Source: Rhodamnia argentea (lineage: Eukaryota; Streptophyta; Magnoliopsida; Myrtales; Myrtaceae). Taken from it: a stretch of 64,000 nt of DNA. Positions within the stretch are counted from its first letter, which is position 1, and the number at the start of each line of letters is the position of its first letter. A program made the position numbers and the translations under genes. Of this stretch, positions 47,681-58,960 are shown in pieces. The stretch is from contig NC_063160.1 in NCBI RefSeq assembly GCF_020921035.1, forward strand, positions 15,899,095 through 15,963,094, read 5' to 3'. The notes beneath the pieces are model-generated. The model had not been told where the DNA came from. It was given only the letters and a program-made list of their open reading frames with translations, and did not search any database.

Positions 47681-48239
47681 GCTTCTAATGGATGATTTGT
47701 CTCCAATCTTTTTCAAGAGACTACCAATTGACTTCTGTCACAAGCATCTCCCGCACCAAGACGACACTGTGACTCTTGTGGATGAGGATAGAGAAAAAGT
47801 TGGGGCCAAGTATATCTTTGATTGGAACCGCTTTAGTGGTGGGTGGAAAGGTTTCTCTGTCACCCACGGTCTTGTCGGTGGAGATACTCTGCTATTCCAG
47901 CTGATCTAGCCATTGACATTTAAGGTAGTCTTCTGAACCCCGACCATTCATAGATGAATCGTAGACAGATTACTATTCAACTCACTATTTGCTCGGCATT
48001 TTAGCCACCTATCTTGAAGAACCTAAATTAATACCTTTATGGTGGCTTTACAAATTTGTACTTGCCTTTCTCCAGGTACATATCGTCCGAGCCTACGACT
48101 CCTCGGAGAAGGAAGCAGAAGTCTCTTTAAGAGGAGGAAGCAGAAGACCATGAAGGAGAAGAAAGCGGAAAACTATAAAGAGGAGGAAAGGGAAACAGAT
48201 GTTCGATACCTAACCAGAAGCGACAAATAGATTAGAGTG

Positions 48240-49534
48240 AGTAAGAAGTTCTTGTTCTTTCAAACTTCTAAATATTGGTTGTATTGTGTAAACATCAATG
48301 GCTTTTCACGATCTAAATCACTATTTCAAGGCCGTGTCAATTCTAACAAGAGGATTGAAGGAAATATGATGAATGTGAACAATTATTGAAGCAAGTTGTA
48401 AAGTTAATGCTAAACACTTGTTCTCAAACTTTACCATCAACAGAGCAAACATATGTACCTAAAGGATATTACCAAGAGATATCCTACTCTCCCTAAGTAA
48501 TTAGTATACTGATCTTGTTCATCCGGGCGTAAACTTAAGTTTAGTGTTTGTATTTAGTTAAATACGAAATAGATATATCGGCACATTATAATATTCTAAA
48601 ACATCGGGATAAATGGAACCGGTGAAACATTTTGTTCATCCAAAAGTGAACAGAGCAGCGGAGAGTTTAACATCCCTCTTAGCTCTCATAAGGTAACAAC
48701 TCCATGGACAGCTTGTGGTGTGAAATTGTGAATGCCTTCCATCCTCAATACATGTACTATTTCCTCTTCCAGTCACAGGTTGGTTACTTGGTTGTCTCGA
48801 CGGGTAAAAAGTGAACAACACGGTTTGGCTTTTAGACAGAAGTTTCTCCCAGAGTTCGGGGTACTTGGATGGTGTCCATCCATGCTCTCTTATCCATTGG
48901 TAGTTCTACTAAACGATCGCGAGCCTTTCGATTTCCTCAAACTAATTGGTCGTGCGATTAGATTCGGTTTGATCTCACATTCGGAGTCTGTCCGCTCCAT
49001 TTGCATCATCTCTCATCTTTGTTTCCCGCGAAAATACAACCCCTCGCGATAATGACTAACGTGAAAAACTCTTCGTTCTTGCTCTGTTGCCAAAATTCCA
49101 TTAACAGATCAGTCCATCCACATTGTGTACAAAGCATGTCGTCAGATTTCTAGGGTCACCGTGCGTGTAAGAAATTCCTTAAAAGCACAAGGAAATTCCT
49201 TACTGAATTAGCTTGCGAAGAGGTTGTGTTCGAGATGGTGCATAGAGCCCGGGAGTTGGACTATAGGCGGCATCGGGACTTGATCTTGGCTGCAAGCGTC
49301 TCCGGGGTTTCGCGGACGTCGAAAGAAGAGAAGAGGTGAAATTTTCTCGCTTGTTAGCTAGATGTTTATGTTAAAAAGTCAAACCCAAAAGTTTAAGCTT
49401 TTAAAATAGCTGGTAGTGGTTCTACAAGATCTCACATGGTTTGAGAGTTGGCAATGAAATAAATTGAATGAGGCGGGTTTCATACGGGACCCATCAAGCC
49501 TCACGACACGTGTGACTCGGGCTCTTGGGACGGG
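48240..49534. other. Spacer, nothing recognised
   Basis: Open frames of 61 and 106 codons on opposite strands overlap at 48636-49052 and lack recognisable domains. Confidence 0.4.
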
Positions 49535-49569
49535 TAGGGATGAGCGATTTTAAATTTCATACAGGTTCC

Positions 49570-50015
49570 TATAAGCGATTAAACATAAACTTCATGCGGA
49601 AATTCAATCATAGACGGATCTCTGATCTTCATGATTTTCACAATCAATAAGAATAAAGACGTACCTTTGTCCATAGCAATTCTTGAAAAAAGATCAAAGC
49701 AGAAGACAAAGACGATGAAAAATCTGATTTATCTCCATTAACCCTCTGTACTTTACGTTAACTATTTGATGGAGGATAGAAAACACAAATTGACGTTTGT
49801 TTGTTAAACGTTGTCTTACAATGGGTTGGAGAGAGGACCGGATTCAATTTAAATAAAGCTATCAATAAGCACATCTTCAACAAACGCCATCCATCAAAGC
49901 ATGTGAAGAGTTGTGTCTATTCATTTATGCCTTTAGTAACCAACACAATTAATTATAATATGAAATAATTATTAAACCGTTATTATAAAATCATATGGGC
50001 CACCTTTATTTTACA
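49570..50015 (-). repeat. 3' LTR of the Copia fossil
   Basis: Matches 54464-54909 along its whole length. On the minus strand it starts TGTAAAATAAA. Confidence 0.9.
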
Positions 50016-53000
50016 TTCTCCCACTTGGCCAATATGAGTTTTCTTTCATGGTTTAATAAATACCATAATGTGCACAATAACATCATGTTAAAACTTTTCT
50101 TTAATTGGCTATCACATAATAACCACAATAAAGTAAAGAAGACTAATGCGAGTCATAACGGTTGTGTGTCATTAATCGACACGGTCCCTTCTATGTACTA
50201 CGACTATAGCTTTCTACTCATCATGATTCATAAATAAGAAATATATCGGTGGTCCGGCTATAATGTCTCTGTTAGAGACTATCCTGTTAAACATTTATCT
50301 ACTTCCATCATGTATACTAAGTAGAAAGCGGGATAAATCAGAAATATACATAAACGAGCTCAGAGTATCAAATACATAAAATAAATAGAGTCATAATACA
50401 ACATTATTAGTGACGTCCAATAATACCCATCTTTTCAACATGTTCATTAAATAATTTGGGCAGCAGTCCTTTTGTTAATGGATATGCAATCATAAGATTG
50501 GTGCTAATATGCTCAATTGACACTCTTTGTTTTTGAACTTCTTCTTTGACAGACAAGTGTTTGATTTCCATATGCTTAGCACCTTAAAATACTTGTCATT
50601 CTTAGAGAACAAAACTGCTGCAGAATTATCACAGTAAATTTTCAGCGGCATGGCAATACTATCGACAACCACAAGCCCCGAAATAAAGTTTCGCAGCCAT
50701 AATCCATGAATAGTGGCCTCAAAGCATATCACGAACTCAGCCTCCATAGTGGATGCAGTAATAATTGATCGCTTCGCACTTTTCCATGAAATTACACCTC
50801 CGGTCAAAAGGAAGAAATAGCCAAATGTTGATTTCTTTGTATCGGTGCATTCGGCTAAATTTGAATCTGAATATCCAATCATTTCAAGATGATTGGATCT
50901 TTTATAAGTGAGCATGTAATCCTTCGTTCCTTATAAGTATCCGAGAACTTTCTTTGCAGCTTTTTAGTGATCCAAACCTGGATTACTTTGATACCTACCT
51001 AGCATTCCAACGGCAAAATCTATACCCCTTGGATTTTTCTGCATAATCAATGAAATAACCACCGGTCGTTCTAAAATTCCATTTCTTTTCATGTGGATTG
51101 TAAATACGTACTTACGTTGAACTACCCCAAACATGTAGGTGTTGTAAACTAGATTTCCTACCCGTCTACAATTCAAAAGGAGTATTTGAAAGCGCCTTAC
51201 TAGGAACCCTGTTTAATAAGTACACAGAAGTCTTTAATGCATACATCCACATAAATAAGGGTAAAGATGAATAACTCATTATACTCCTAACCATTTCCAT
51301 TAAAGTACGATTACGCCATTCTGCTACACCATTTTGTTGTGGTGTGCCTGGCATTGTGTATTGAGCACAAGCGCCATGTCTTTCAAGGAATTTAGTAAAT
51401 GGACATGGACATTGTCCTAATTCATCATACTTTCCATAATATTCACCACCTCTATCCGACCTTATTATTTTCACATTTTTATTTAATTGTCTCTCAACCT
51501 CTTTAATATACACCTTACGTGCATTCACAAATTGAGATTTATCATGCAATAGATAAACGTAACCATAACGTGAAAAATCATCAATAAAAGTGATAAAATA
51601 ACTTTCTTCACCAAAAGATGGAACATCAAAAGGACCACATATATCGGTGTGTATAATTTCAAGAAGCTTTGTGCTTCTTGTGGCGCCTTTCTTAGTGTCT
51701 TTTGTTTATTTACCTTTAATACAATCAAAACACACTCCAAGGTCAGTAAAATCCAAATTTTGAAAAATTTCATTCTTCACTAATCTTTGCATCCTTTCTT
51801 TGAATATGTGACATAAACGTTTATGCTACAAGTAAGAAGAATTCTCATCCACTAAACTATGTTTAGTGCCGACATTATGATGCAAGGTCATTATGGTCTC
51901 AACAAACACATTATCAAGTTTAAACTTGTAAAGACCATCACATAAGATTCAAGTTCCAATAATATTCTCATTCTTAAATAAACTAAAAGATCCACAATCA
52001 AACTTGAAAGAAAAACCCGCTACATCAAGTTTTGGCAAAGAGACTAAATTGCGGAAGAACGTAGGTACATAAAGGATTCAAAACAAATCCAAATAATGTC
52101 CAGTATCTAAGACTAAACGATAAGTGCCAATGCCTTCAACTGGAGCTTTATTTCTGTTTTCCGTGTACACATAGTTCTCATTTGGCTTTAAGGCTTTAAT
52201 CGTAAGGAATCTCTGCATCGTGTTGGAAACATGGGTGGTAGCACCCGAATCAATCCACCAAGTAAAGTTCGATTAAAAACATACTAAAGTACAAGGCTTA
52301 CCTTTCTTTTCGAACCAAATTTTACGCTTGAGACAATCTTTCTTCAAGTGTCCATTTTTATTACAAAAGTGACACTGAATAAGATTGTGTTCTTTCTTGT
52401 GGATTTGAGAAGCCTTAGAAGAGTCATTCGGGATGTGTAATCCTTTCTTCTTGCTTTTTCTACCTTTCCCACTTTTTCACTTGAAATTCTTTTCAAGCTC
52501 TTGATGACTTAAGAGATGAACTGAATGAGCCTTTTGATTCTTTATCCTTGTTTCCTCTTGAACAAGTATACTAGCCAATTTATTTACATTCCACTTATCT
52601 TTTATAGTGTTGTAATTCATCCGAAATGATCCATATTGCTCTTGAGGCAAGGAATTAAGAATGAACTGTACTAAAAAATACTCATCCACGTTTATTCCCA
52701 AAGTTCTTAACTTTGCTGCTAAGTTCGTCATCTCAAGTGCATACTCATGCATGGTAGGTGAACCATCATATTTCATGGTGGTTAAAATACTCATTAGTGT
52801 ACCAGCAAGTGACTTATCGCAGGTTTTAGAACGTTCTTCCACAAATTTCATAAATTCCTTAGTGTTGTCATTTTTGGGAAGAGATGTCTTTAAGTTGTTT
52901 GCTACTGTCATTCGCATGAACATCAAACTTAGTTTGTTTGATCTTTCCCAAGTTCGATGGAAAGATATTTCATGATCGCTACTTTCATCGGTAATAGCAG

Positions 53001-54463
53001 TTGGTTTCTCAACTTGAAGTGTTAAATCAAGATCCAAGACACCTAAGTGAAATTGGACTTGTTCACTCCGATCAAAGAAATTCATTCCATTGAATAATAG
53101 AACAGACGAAGCGTGCGAATGCCGAGAAACAGGTACAAATATTGCAAATATGCAAAAAATACTCATACATTAATGCTTTGAGAATATCACATTATCAAAT
53201 TCAAATTAAAACAATACATGTCTATCGTAGTTCTTCTTTAGAGATCCTATGATACACAAACATACTAACTATAATGATGCTAATAATTTTTATTTGGCAA
53301 TTACGAATATATCTCGTTAAAATTTATTTGCTATCTTTGGATAGACAAATAAATTTAATAAGACATTTGAATTACCAACCATTACGTTCATGAATTGTAA
53401 GAAATTAATTAACCTTTGGGTTAATCTCGAAGTTCTTATAATAAATGAACTTCAATATATCAATGATACTCGTAAAGATATTTAACATATCAATTTTTAT
53501 CATAGCATCAAATAATCATGGAAAATTGAATAAAATAAATATGAATTTAAAAACTCAAGAAACTTAAGGTTCGGCCACTTTGGTGACTAACAAACCACTT
53601 AATTCTCGAGTTTTATTAAATTTACGTGCCCAAGGGCAAAATCGTAAATTCAACATTTAAGGGTAAAATAGTAAATTTATGTGGTAAGGGCAATATAGTG
53701 ATTTTTTTTGTCGCTAAAAGACAAAATAGTGGCAAAACTGTAATTTGAAAAAAAGGCAAAAAAAAAAAAAAAAAAAACCTAAACATCAGAAAAGGACAAA
53801 ATGGCAAAACTGTAATTTTTCTCGGAAGGGCAAAACTGTAATTTTTGCCCCAGCATGTGCCAGGCACACGTAAACGCGTGTCCAGCACACGCCGGAGATC
53901 CACGGGCGCGTGTGGAACACACGCCCTTTCTTCTTCATGCGAACAGACGTATTTTGTCTGTTTGTGTTTTTCTCCGCCGGATTCCGCCGCGACTTCCATC
54001 GTTGGGTCTTCACCGACAGCCCATGTCAGAGAAAATTGAAATATGGGTTTCGAAAACCTCATCAGCGCGACCACATAGCGCCTTAAATCGGCAAAAACGA
54101 TCAAATTTTTTTTCAAAATCAGACAAAAAAATCCTTGAACGCAAACCCTAATCGCCGAAACTTTCTTCACTTAATTGGCCTTCGGCGATCACCATAATGC
54201 CGAATTGATTTAGGGCTTTTATCGCTCATGATGATGTGACCATCTTGTACAAATTTCGGATGGTGGGTGGCCGGAATTTAGCCGGAATCGGCGTTTTCTT
54301 TCAAGATCCGAAAATTGCCTCAATTTGTAATTCGTTGAAAAAGCCATGAACATTTACCGATAAACATAAACGTAAATTCGTCAAGCCTTTATCCACACGC
54401 ATATATACATAACTCATATAATCGGAAAATCATGAGATCCTAAACCATCGCTCCGATACCAAC

Positions 54464-54909
54464 CGTAAGCGATTGAACATAAACTTCATGTAGAAATTCA
54501 ATCATAAACGGATCTCCGATCTTCATGATTTTCACAATTAATAAGAATAAAGACATACATTTGTCCATAGCAATTCTTGAAGAACGATCAATGCGGAAGA
54601 CAAAGACGATGAAGAATCTGATTTTTCTCCCTTAATCCTCTGTACTTTACGTTAACTATTTGATGGAGGATAGAAAACACAAATTGACGTCTGTTTGTTA
54701 AACATCGTCTTACAATGGGTTGGAGAGAGGATCGGATTCAATTTAAATAAAGCTATCAATAGGCACCTCTTCAACGGACGCCATCCATCAAAGCATGTGA
54801 AGAGTTGTGTCTATTTATTTATGCCTTTAATAACCAACACAATTAATTATAACATGAAATAATTATTAAACAATTATTATAAAATCATATGGGCCACATT
54901 TATTTTACA
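54464..54909 (-). repeat. 5' LTR of the Copia fossil
   Basis: Adjacent to the tRNA-Met primer-binding site at about 54450-54461; ends at the GTTCC target duplication. Confidence 0.9.
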
Positions 54910-55349
54910 GTTCCACCAAGAATCTGGAATCTATTTATCGGGACAAGTTCCTCATTTTTGAAACTATCATGTATATCTTGATATCTTGAATCTACCCTGT
55001 CACAAGTTCTAAGATTAGTTCGAGAATCTTCTTAAAGCAAAAGCCTCGATCATAAATATTGCCGAAAATGGAAGTTCGGATTAGTAGTTTCAGATTGCAC
55101 GCTTATCATTGAATGCAATGAATATTGCGGGATCGTGCGAAAGCATATATCAAGAAAAAAACGCAAAAACTAGTTATAGGTTTTAGGTTTCAAGTTCCAT
55201 CTATTCGCGACTTAGAGCCTATCCGTCGAAATAAATTATCTTATTTTTTTGAATCTGAAACGCATGCCCATATCTTGAAATCTAAAATAGGACTGGTTGT
55301 TCATCGATTCAGGTTTTATTTTGAAATCATACTCAGACCCTAGGACGGG

Positions 55350-55977
55350 ACGTCACACGGGAAAGTTCGATTAGCTTCTTTTCACGGCATCATATGCGCG
55401 CGCGCACAGTACACACAAGTGATAAATACGCCAAGAAAGAAAGCGGGCATGTGAAGGGAAATGCAGCTGAGCTGACACGGGCGCGCACGACACACCCCCA
55501 ACCCGACAACAACTCATGAATAACAATCATATACCAACACAAAACAAAACGAGCCCTAAAATGCTGGTTTTCGCACGTGCTTTTCCCCTCCGTTCTTGTC
55601 CTGTTTCGACCAAGGCTCATCACTGCCGTCCAATCACCCCGCATTTCTCCAATCTCCAGCGCCACTCCCCATCTCACGGAAACAGCCCGGATCACCGGCT
55701 AAGGCGCCTGCCCGCCCGCCTGCCCGCCCGAACGATCGAACGTTCGAACGATCGCTCGGTGATAAAGGAAGCAGGTGTAAAAAGAAAAAGGAAAAAAAGA
55801 AAAGTAAAACTGCTCGGACTAATTTTAAATATACTCCATCCCAATTTAATGGAATAGTCTAGGAACGATGGGGAAAACAAGTCTAATCTGAGCTGTTACA
55901 AGACACGATAAAAAAGAACTTCATGAAAAATGTCCTTGGACAACGATCCGAGGAGCTTGAATAATGTCTCTTCCCTC
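55350..55977. other. Spacer and 3' side of the bHLH gene
   Basis: Overlapping open frames (62-113 codons, both strands) without known domains. A GC-rich patch at 55705-55760 (cccgcccgcctgcccgcccg) is followed by the 12-bp palindrome TCGAACGTTCGA. The bHLH 3' UTR should lie just below 55978. Confidence 0.4.
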
Positions 55978-56538
55978 CTAATTTTGTACCAGATGTTTTC
56001 CAAACATTTTCGTCTGCGCTTTCTCGCCAGCCAAATGCGTTCTTTTTTTTTCCGATGGGGATTCAATCTTGAAGAACCATTGTTCTTGTTCTTGTTTTTT
56101 TTGGTTTTTTTGGGTGGAGACTGAAGACTGTAATACAGAGGAAGCATCGTTGATCTGGCGTTGTTGTTCCTCCGGAAGATTGGTCGATCCGTAGAGAAGA
56201 ACCAGCTTCTGGAGGATGACGACTTGGGTCCTCAGCCGGAGGATGTACTCCGCCGTTTCTTGAAACAGCTCGTCGGCGGAGGAGTCGTCGGCGCCGTCCC
56301 TGGTGACTGGAATGAGGTTCCTGAGGGCCTCTAGCTTCTCCGAGACAACGTCATTGGAGGAGGAGGAGGAGGAGGGGCACGGGCCTAAGCCCAGCCTCCG
56401 CCTCTTGCTCATGCAGGCACGTGCCAGCTTGTTGGCTCGCCGCCGTCTTCTTGATGCGGCGGTCGAGGAGGCCGTCCCGATTCTTGATCTTGTCCTTGTC
56501 GACGAGCTCTTCTTCTGGTCCATTGGCGTCGAGCTCAT
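55978..56538 (-). CDS. Atypical bHLH transcription factor, UPBEAT1-like, 186 aa
   Basis: Single exon on the minus strand. The ATG at 56538 (MSSTPMDQKK) was chosen because the frame above it reads through a CT-rich leader and a poly-A run. Residues 15-48 are Arg/Lys-rich (RRRRR at 30-34, SKRRRL). The HLH follows: KLEALRNLIPVTRDG, a short acidic loop, then ELFQETAEYILRLRTQVVIL QKL with YGS. The basic part lacks the usual His-Glu-Arg contact pattern, so DNA binding in the normal E-box way is doubtful. The family is close, from memory, to UPBEAT1/IBH1-like factors, which act by forming dimers or as ROS-balance regulators in root growth. The C-terminus (about 130-186) is Gln/Lys-rich and poorly conserved; its last part may be species-specific. 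Confidence 0.8.
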   Translation of the reverse strand: MSSTPMDQKKSSSTRTRSRIGTASSTAASRRRRRANKLARACMSKRRRLGLGPCPSSSSSSNDVVSEKLEALRNLIPVTRDGADDSSADELFQETAEYILRLRTQVVILQKLVLLYGSTNLPEEQQRQINDASSVLQSSVSTQKNQKKQEQEQWFFKIESPSEKKRTHLAGEKAQTKMFGKHLVQN

Positions 56539-57360
56539 GTTATCGAGAGAGAGAGAGAGAGAGATGTTGAATATGTTATTTAGGAAGGAAGAGAGATTGA
56601 GGTTACGGGGTTTATGTAATGGAGTTTTGGAAGAGCCCTTGGGTCCTTTCTTGTCGTTTTCTGACGGCTTTTTTTTTTTTTTTTTCAAAATGGAACGCAT
56701 TGCCTTTTGGAATTTATTCGTAATCCGAGTCATTCTCCGAGTATTCAATATGGTTCACTCATCTAAGTATTCATTCAAAGTACATATCATTCTGTAAATC
56801 TGACCGCGGGTATCGCCCTGAAACTCGACTTTTGTATTCTTCGGGAAGCACTCGAGTAAATATCGTATCCATCAATAATGTCAGTTCACGTGCTAGAACC
56901 CATTGAAATTTACTCGAATATCTCGTAATTTAAACTTATAATTTATTCCGTTTGACATGTTGTTGTTTGCCAATTCTGTAGATCGGCTTTAGTTTAGCTA
57001 CCGCGTTGGAAAGAGAGTTCGCCCAAAAAAGCATGAGGAAAGTGGGGAGATCTCTCAAATTTAAATTTTCGCCTAGCTTTTCTCGAGAAAAATTTCGAAA
57101 TTCACCTAAATTTTCACCGAAATTGGAAAAAAGAGGTATGAACGGAGGCTTCCCGAATAAACCCTAGGGGTATCAAATGTTACATGGATTGTTCTTCTTG
57201 CTACATGCTTGTGTATCTTTTAGGTGAATGTTGACATCAACAATGATTCTCAGGTGCGAAATAATACATTTTTTTTCTACTTGCTTTTGTGATAAATGAA
57301 AGTGTACAAATTGCACAAATCCGCGATATAAAAATCCCCAGTTGTTTGCGAACCTCAACC
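56539..57360. other. bHLH leader/promoter and spacer
   Basis: On the transcript strand the leader has (CT)n at about 56546-56563 and an A-run at 56669-56686. From 56800 to 57360 nothing is recognised. Confidence 0.4.
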
Positions 57361-57363
57361 AAG

Positions 57364-57661
57364 CGATTCGATAGAGAGAGAGAGAGCATTGACCAAAGAG
57401 CGCGATGCAAAGCGATTTTCAAGGAAATTATAATTCCTTTCGGACCTAACTCACAAGACAAAATTGGACACGATCGGAAGACTATCAAGAAAAGATAACA
57501 TAATTTTGTCGAATGATTCGATAGAGAGAGCATTGACCAAAGAGCACGACAGGCAAAACCATGGTCAAGGAAATCATAATTCCTTTCGGCCCTAACTTAC
57601 CAGATAAAAATGGGACAAGACTGGAAGACGGTCGACAAAAGATAACATAGCTTTGACGAAT
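57364..57661. repeat. Tandem duplication, ~150-bp unit, two copies
   Basis: 57364-57514 and 57515-57661 both run from 'gattcgatagagagag' through 'attgaccaaagagc', 'ataattcctttcgg' and 'agataacata' to 'tttg(t/a)cgaat'. The copies differ at many sites, so the duplication is not recent. Confidence 0.88.
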
Positions 57662-57805
57662 GTTGCACATGAACAGTATTCATGGTCTTAATATCGTATT
57701 CTCTCATTATTTCCATTTGAACCTCCACTCCACAACAAGAAGATAACACGGTTTTTTTTTTTTCCATGCAATAAATGAGGCAAATGATGGCCACCTCTCG
57801 ATTGG

Positions 57806-58075
57806 GAAAATTGTTCAAAAATTTCTAAACCTACTGCACTTTTGCCAATTGAATCCTAAATCTTTTCATTTTACGTCAATTGAGTCTCAATAATTGAAGA
57901 TCGCTAACGCGACCACCGGCTGTCCTACGTAGCGCGGCCGGTATTGACGTGGACAATTGATAATGATATTTTAACACATTTTGACTTTTTTAATTATTTT
58001 TTTGAAAAAATTTCTTTCTTCTTCGTTCTTTTCATCGGTTGTCCTTTTCTCGTAGGCCGGCAAGGGTCAACCTAA
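57806..58075. repeat. Long inverted-repeat family, copy D (left arm and core border)
   Basis: 'ttgttcaaaaatttctaaac', 'caattgaatcctaaatcttt', 'atcgctaacgcgaccaccgg' and 'ctgtcctacgtagcgcggcc' match the left arm of 33461-34045. The T-rich tract and a short CG core follow; the right arm is missing. Confidence 0.65.
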
Positions 58076-58710
58076 AACGTTTATTAAATCAAATTTGTGC
58101 TCCTAAGTTGAGAGAGAGACCAAATTTGCGTCACACGAACATAAGCCTTCGTGGACTATACAAGTGTCACCAATACCCTCCACATATCTAGGGCATGAAC
58201 AAATCGACATCTCTCTCTCTAGCCAAACAGGAGGAATAGAGAGGAACAACAAATGAAATGAGCTGAAGCAAATTAACAGATCTCCCCGCATGCAACGAGC
58301 GAGAGTTTGGGGGGCCCCCCACACGATATAATGGTCCTGATCAAATCGAATCGTGACATGATGGTGGGGACTTTGGTAAAGAGTATGATGAATAATAAGT
58401 AGATTCTTTAATGGAAGCTGCAACTTGTCAGTCTGACAATACCGTCGATTACTACGGTTAAGATTATATAGTCCCGACAGCAATGTAAATGAAACATTTC
58501 CCTCTTTTAATATACTCTTTATACATATATTTTCCAGCCCCACCCTTTTTTTGGGTGTTTTTCCTCTGTTTTTTTTTTTTTTTTGGTTCCTTCTTTTTGG
58601 GGGACGGGAGAGTTGAAAAAGAAGAAGCGGGAAGGGAAAAACACTGGGGCACAAGTTGCGAGCTATCTTTGGTGCTGCAAAAAGCCTGCCTATCTGGAAC
58701 GGCACATGTG

Positions 58711-58782
58711 AGGTACGGGGGATAGCAAAAGGGCCATTTCAAGTGGCAAATGCATGTGGCTGCCCAGTTGTATCCCCCACCT
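58711..58782. other. Imperfect fold-back, possible small-RNA hairpin
   Basis: AGGTACGGGGGATAGCAAAA (58711 on) pairs imperfectly with the arm ending TTGTATCCCCCACCT (to 58782). GGGC/GCCC pairs sit further in, and the loop contains a second small complementarity (GCCA.../...TGGC). The arms do not match any conserved plant microRNA I remember. It may be a young miRNA-like hairpin or a chance inverted repeat. Confidence 0.3.
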
Positions 58783-58930
58783 GTTGCGAGGGTGAACACC
58801 TGAGCAATTTGCATTTGATTAATCCCATGTTTGCATCCAGCAGCATTTCAGAGGTTAAGAGTTAACCTGGTAGCGTCTTGTTTCTCCTCTGTGAAACTTT
58901 GGGCGAAGGTTGAAGGCAGAAAGTTTGAAG

Positions 58931-58960
58931 GAGGAGGAGGAGGAGGAGGAGGAGGAGGAG
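58931..58960. repeat. (GGA)n microsatellite
   Basis: About ten GGA triplets. It creates a Gly/Glu run in shadow frames. Confidence 0.9.

Larger units (their letters stand above)
43220..48120 (+). pseudogene. Decayed B3-domain transcription factor gene, split by an LTR-like insertion
   Basis: Three to four exon remnants in order. 43220-43443 (MGKMAGSNGDYEECRRLRVE, ENRKRME) has TAG at 43301-43303 where relatives have Glu, and a later frame change before the KPAPIYYE part. About 44086-44209 (DAIRAYAIERAAKLQSSL, FPSYIKPMFKSRV) is followed by a GTAAG donor. About 47682-47909 holds the B3 core (LPIDFCHKHLPHQDD, GGWKGFSVTHGLVGGDTLLF), interrupted by TAG after FQLI. A further short exon near 48076 reads on from VHIVRAYDSSE. 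This is the plant B3 family represented by At3g19184/At5g42700 (from memory), DNA-binding nuclear proteins. A 2.85-kb repeat sits in the intron between the second and third remnants. At least three lesions make function unlikely. Confidence 0.8.
49570..54909 (-). mobile_element. Ty1-copia LTR retrotransposon fossil, broken
   Basis: Two LTRs of about 446 bp (49570-50015 and 54464-54909) enclose the body. The 5-bp duplication GTTCC flanks it (49565-49569 and 54910-54914). The primer-binding site next to the right LTR matches initiator Met tRNA (TGGTATCGGAGC) and a purine tract GTGGGAGAA lies next to the left LTR, so transcription runs on the minus strand. Recognisable parts in order: a gag-type protein (about 53166-52477) with a zinc knuckle near 52350, integrase (about 51770-51166) and RNase H (about 50915-50490). 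It is broken in several places and not functional. By eye the LTRs differ at about 30 of 446 sites (near 7%), which suggests an age of a few million years under usual plant rates. Confidence 0.92.
49535..55342. mobile_element. hAT-like non-autonomous element, split by a Copia insertion
   Basis: Left end TAGGGATGAGCG (49535) and right end CAGACCCTA (to 55342) are short inverted termini of hAT style. The flanks share GGACGGG (49528-49534 and 55343-55349), a 7-bp match to the expected 8-bp duplication. Its own sequence is 49535-49569 plus 54915-55342; the middle is the Copia element. No transposase. The 72-codon frame at 55125 lies inside and is not a gene. Confidence 0.65.

Noticed and set aside
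55725-55765. Palindrome TCGAACGTTCGA with flanking repeats of cgaacgatcg
   Set aside because: Short, inside a GC-rich simple patch; likely chance.
58103-58705. 200-codon minus frame
   Set aside because: Low-complexity and poly-Lys/Pro pieces, no domain; overlaps frames on both strands.
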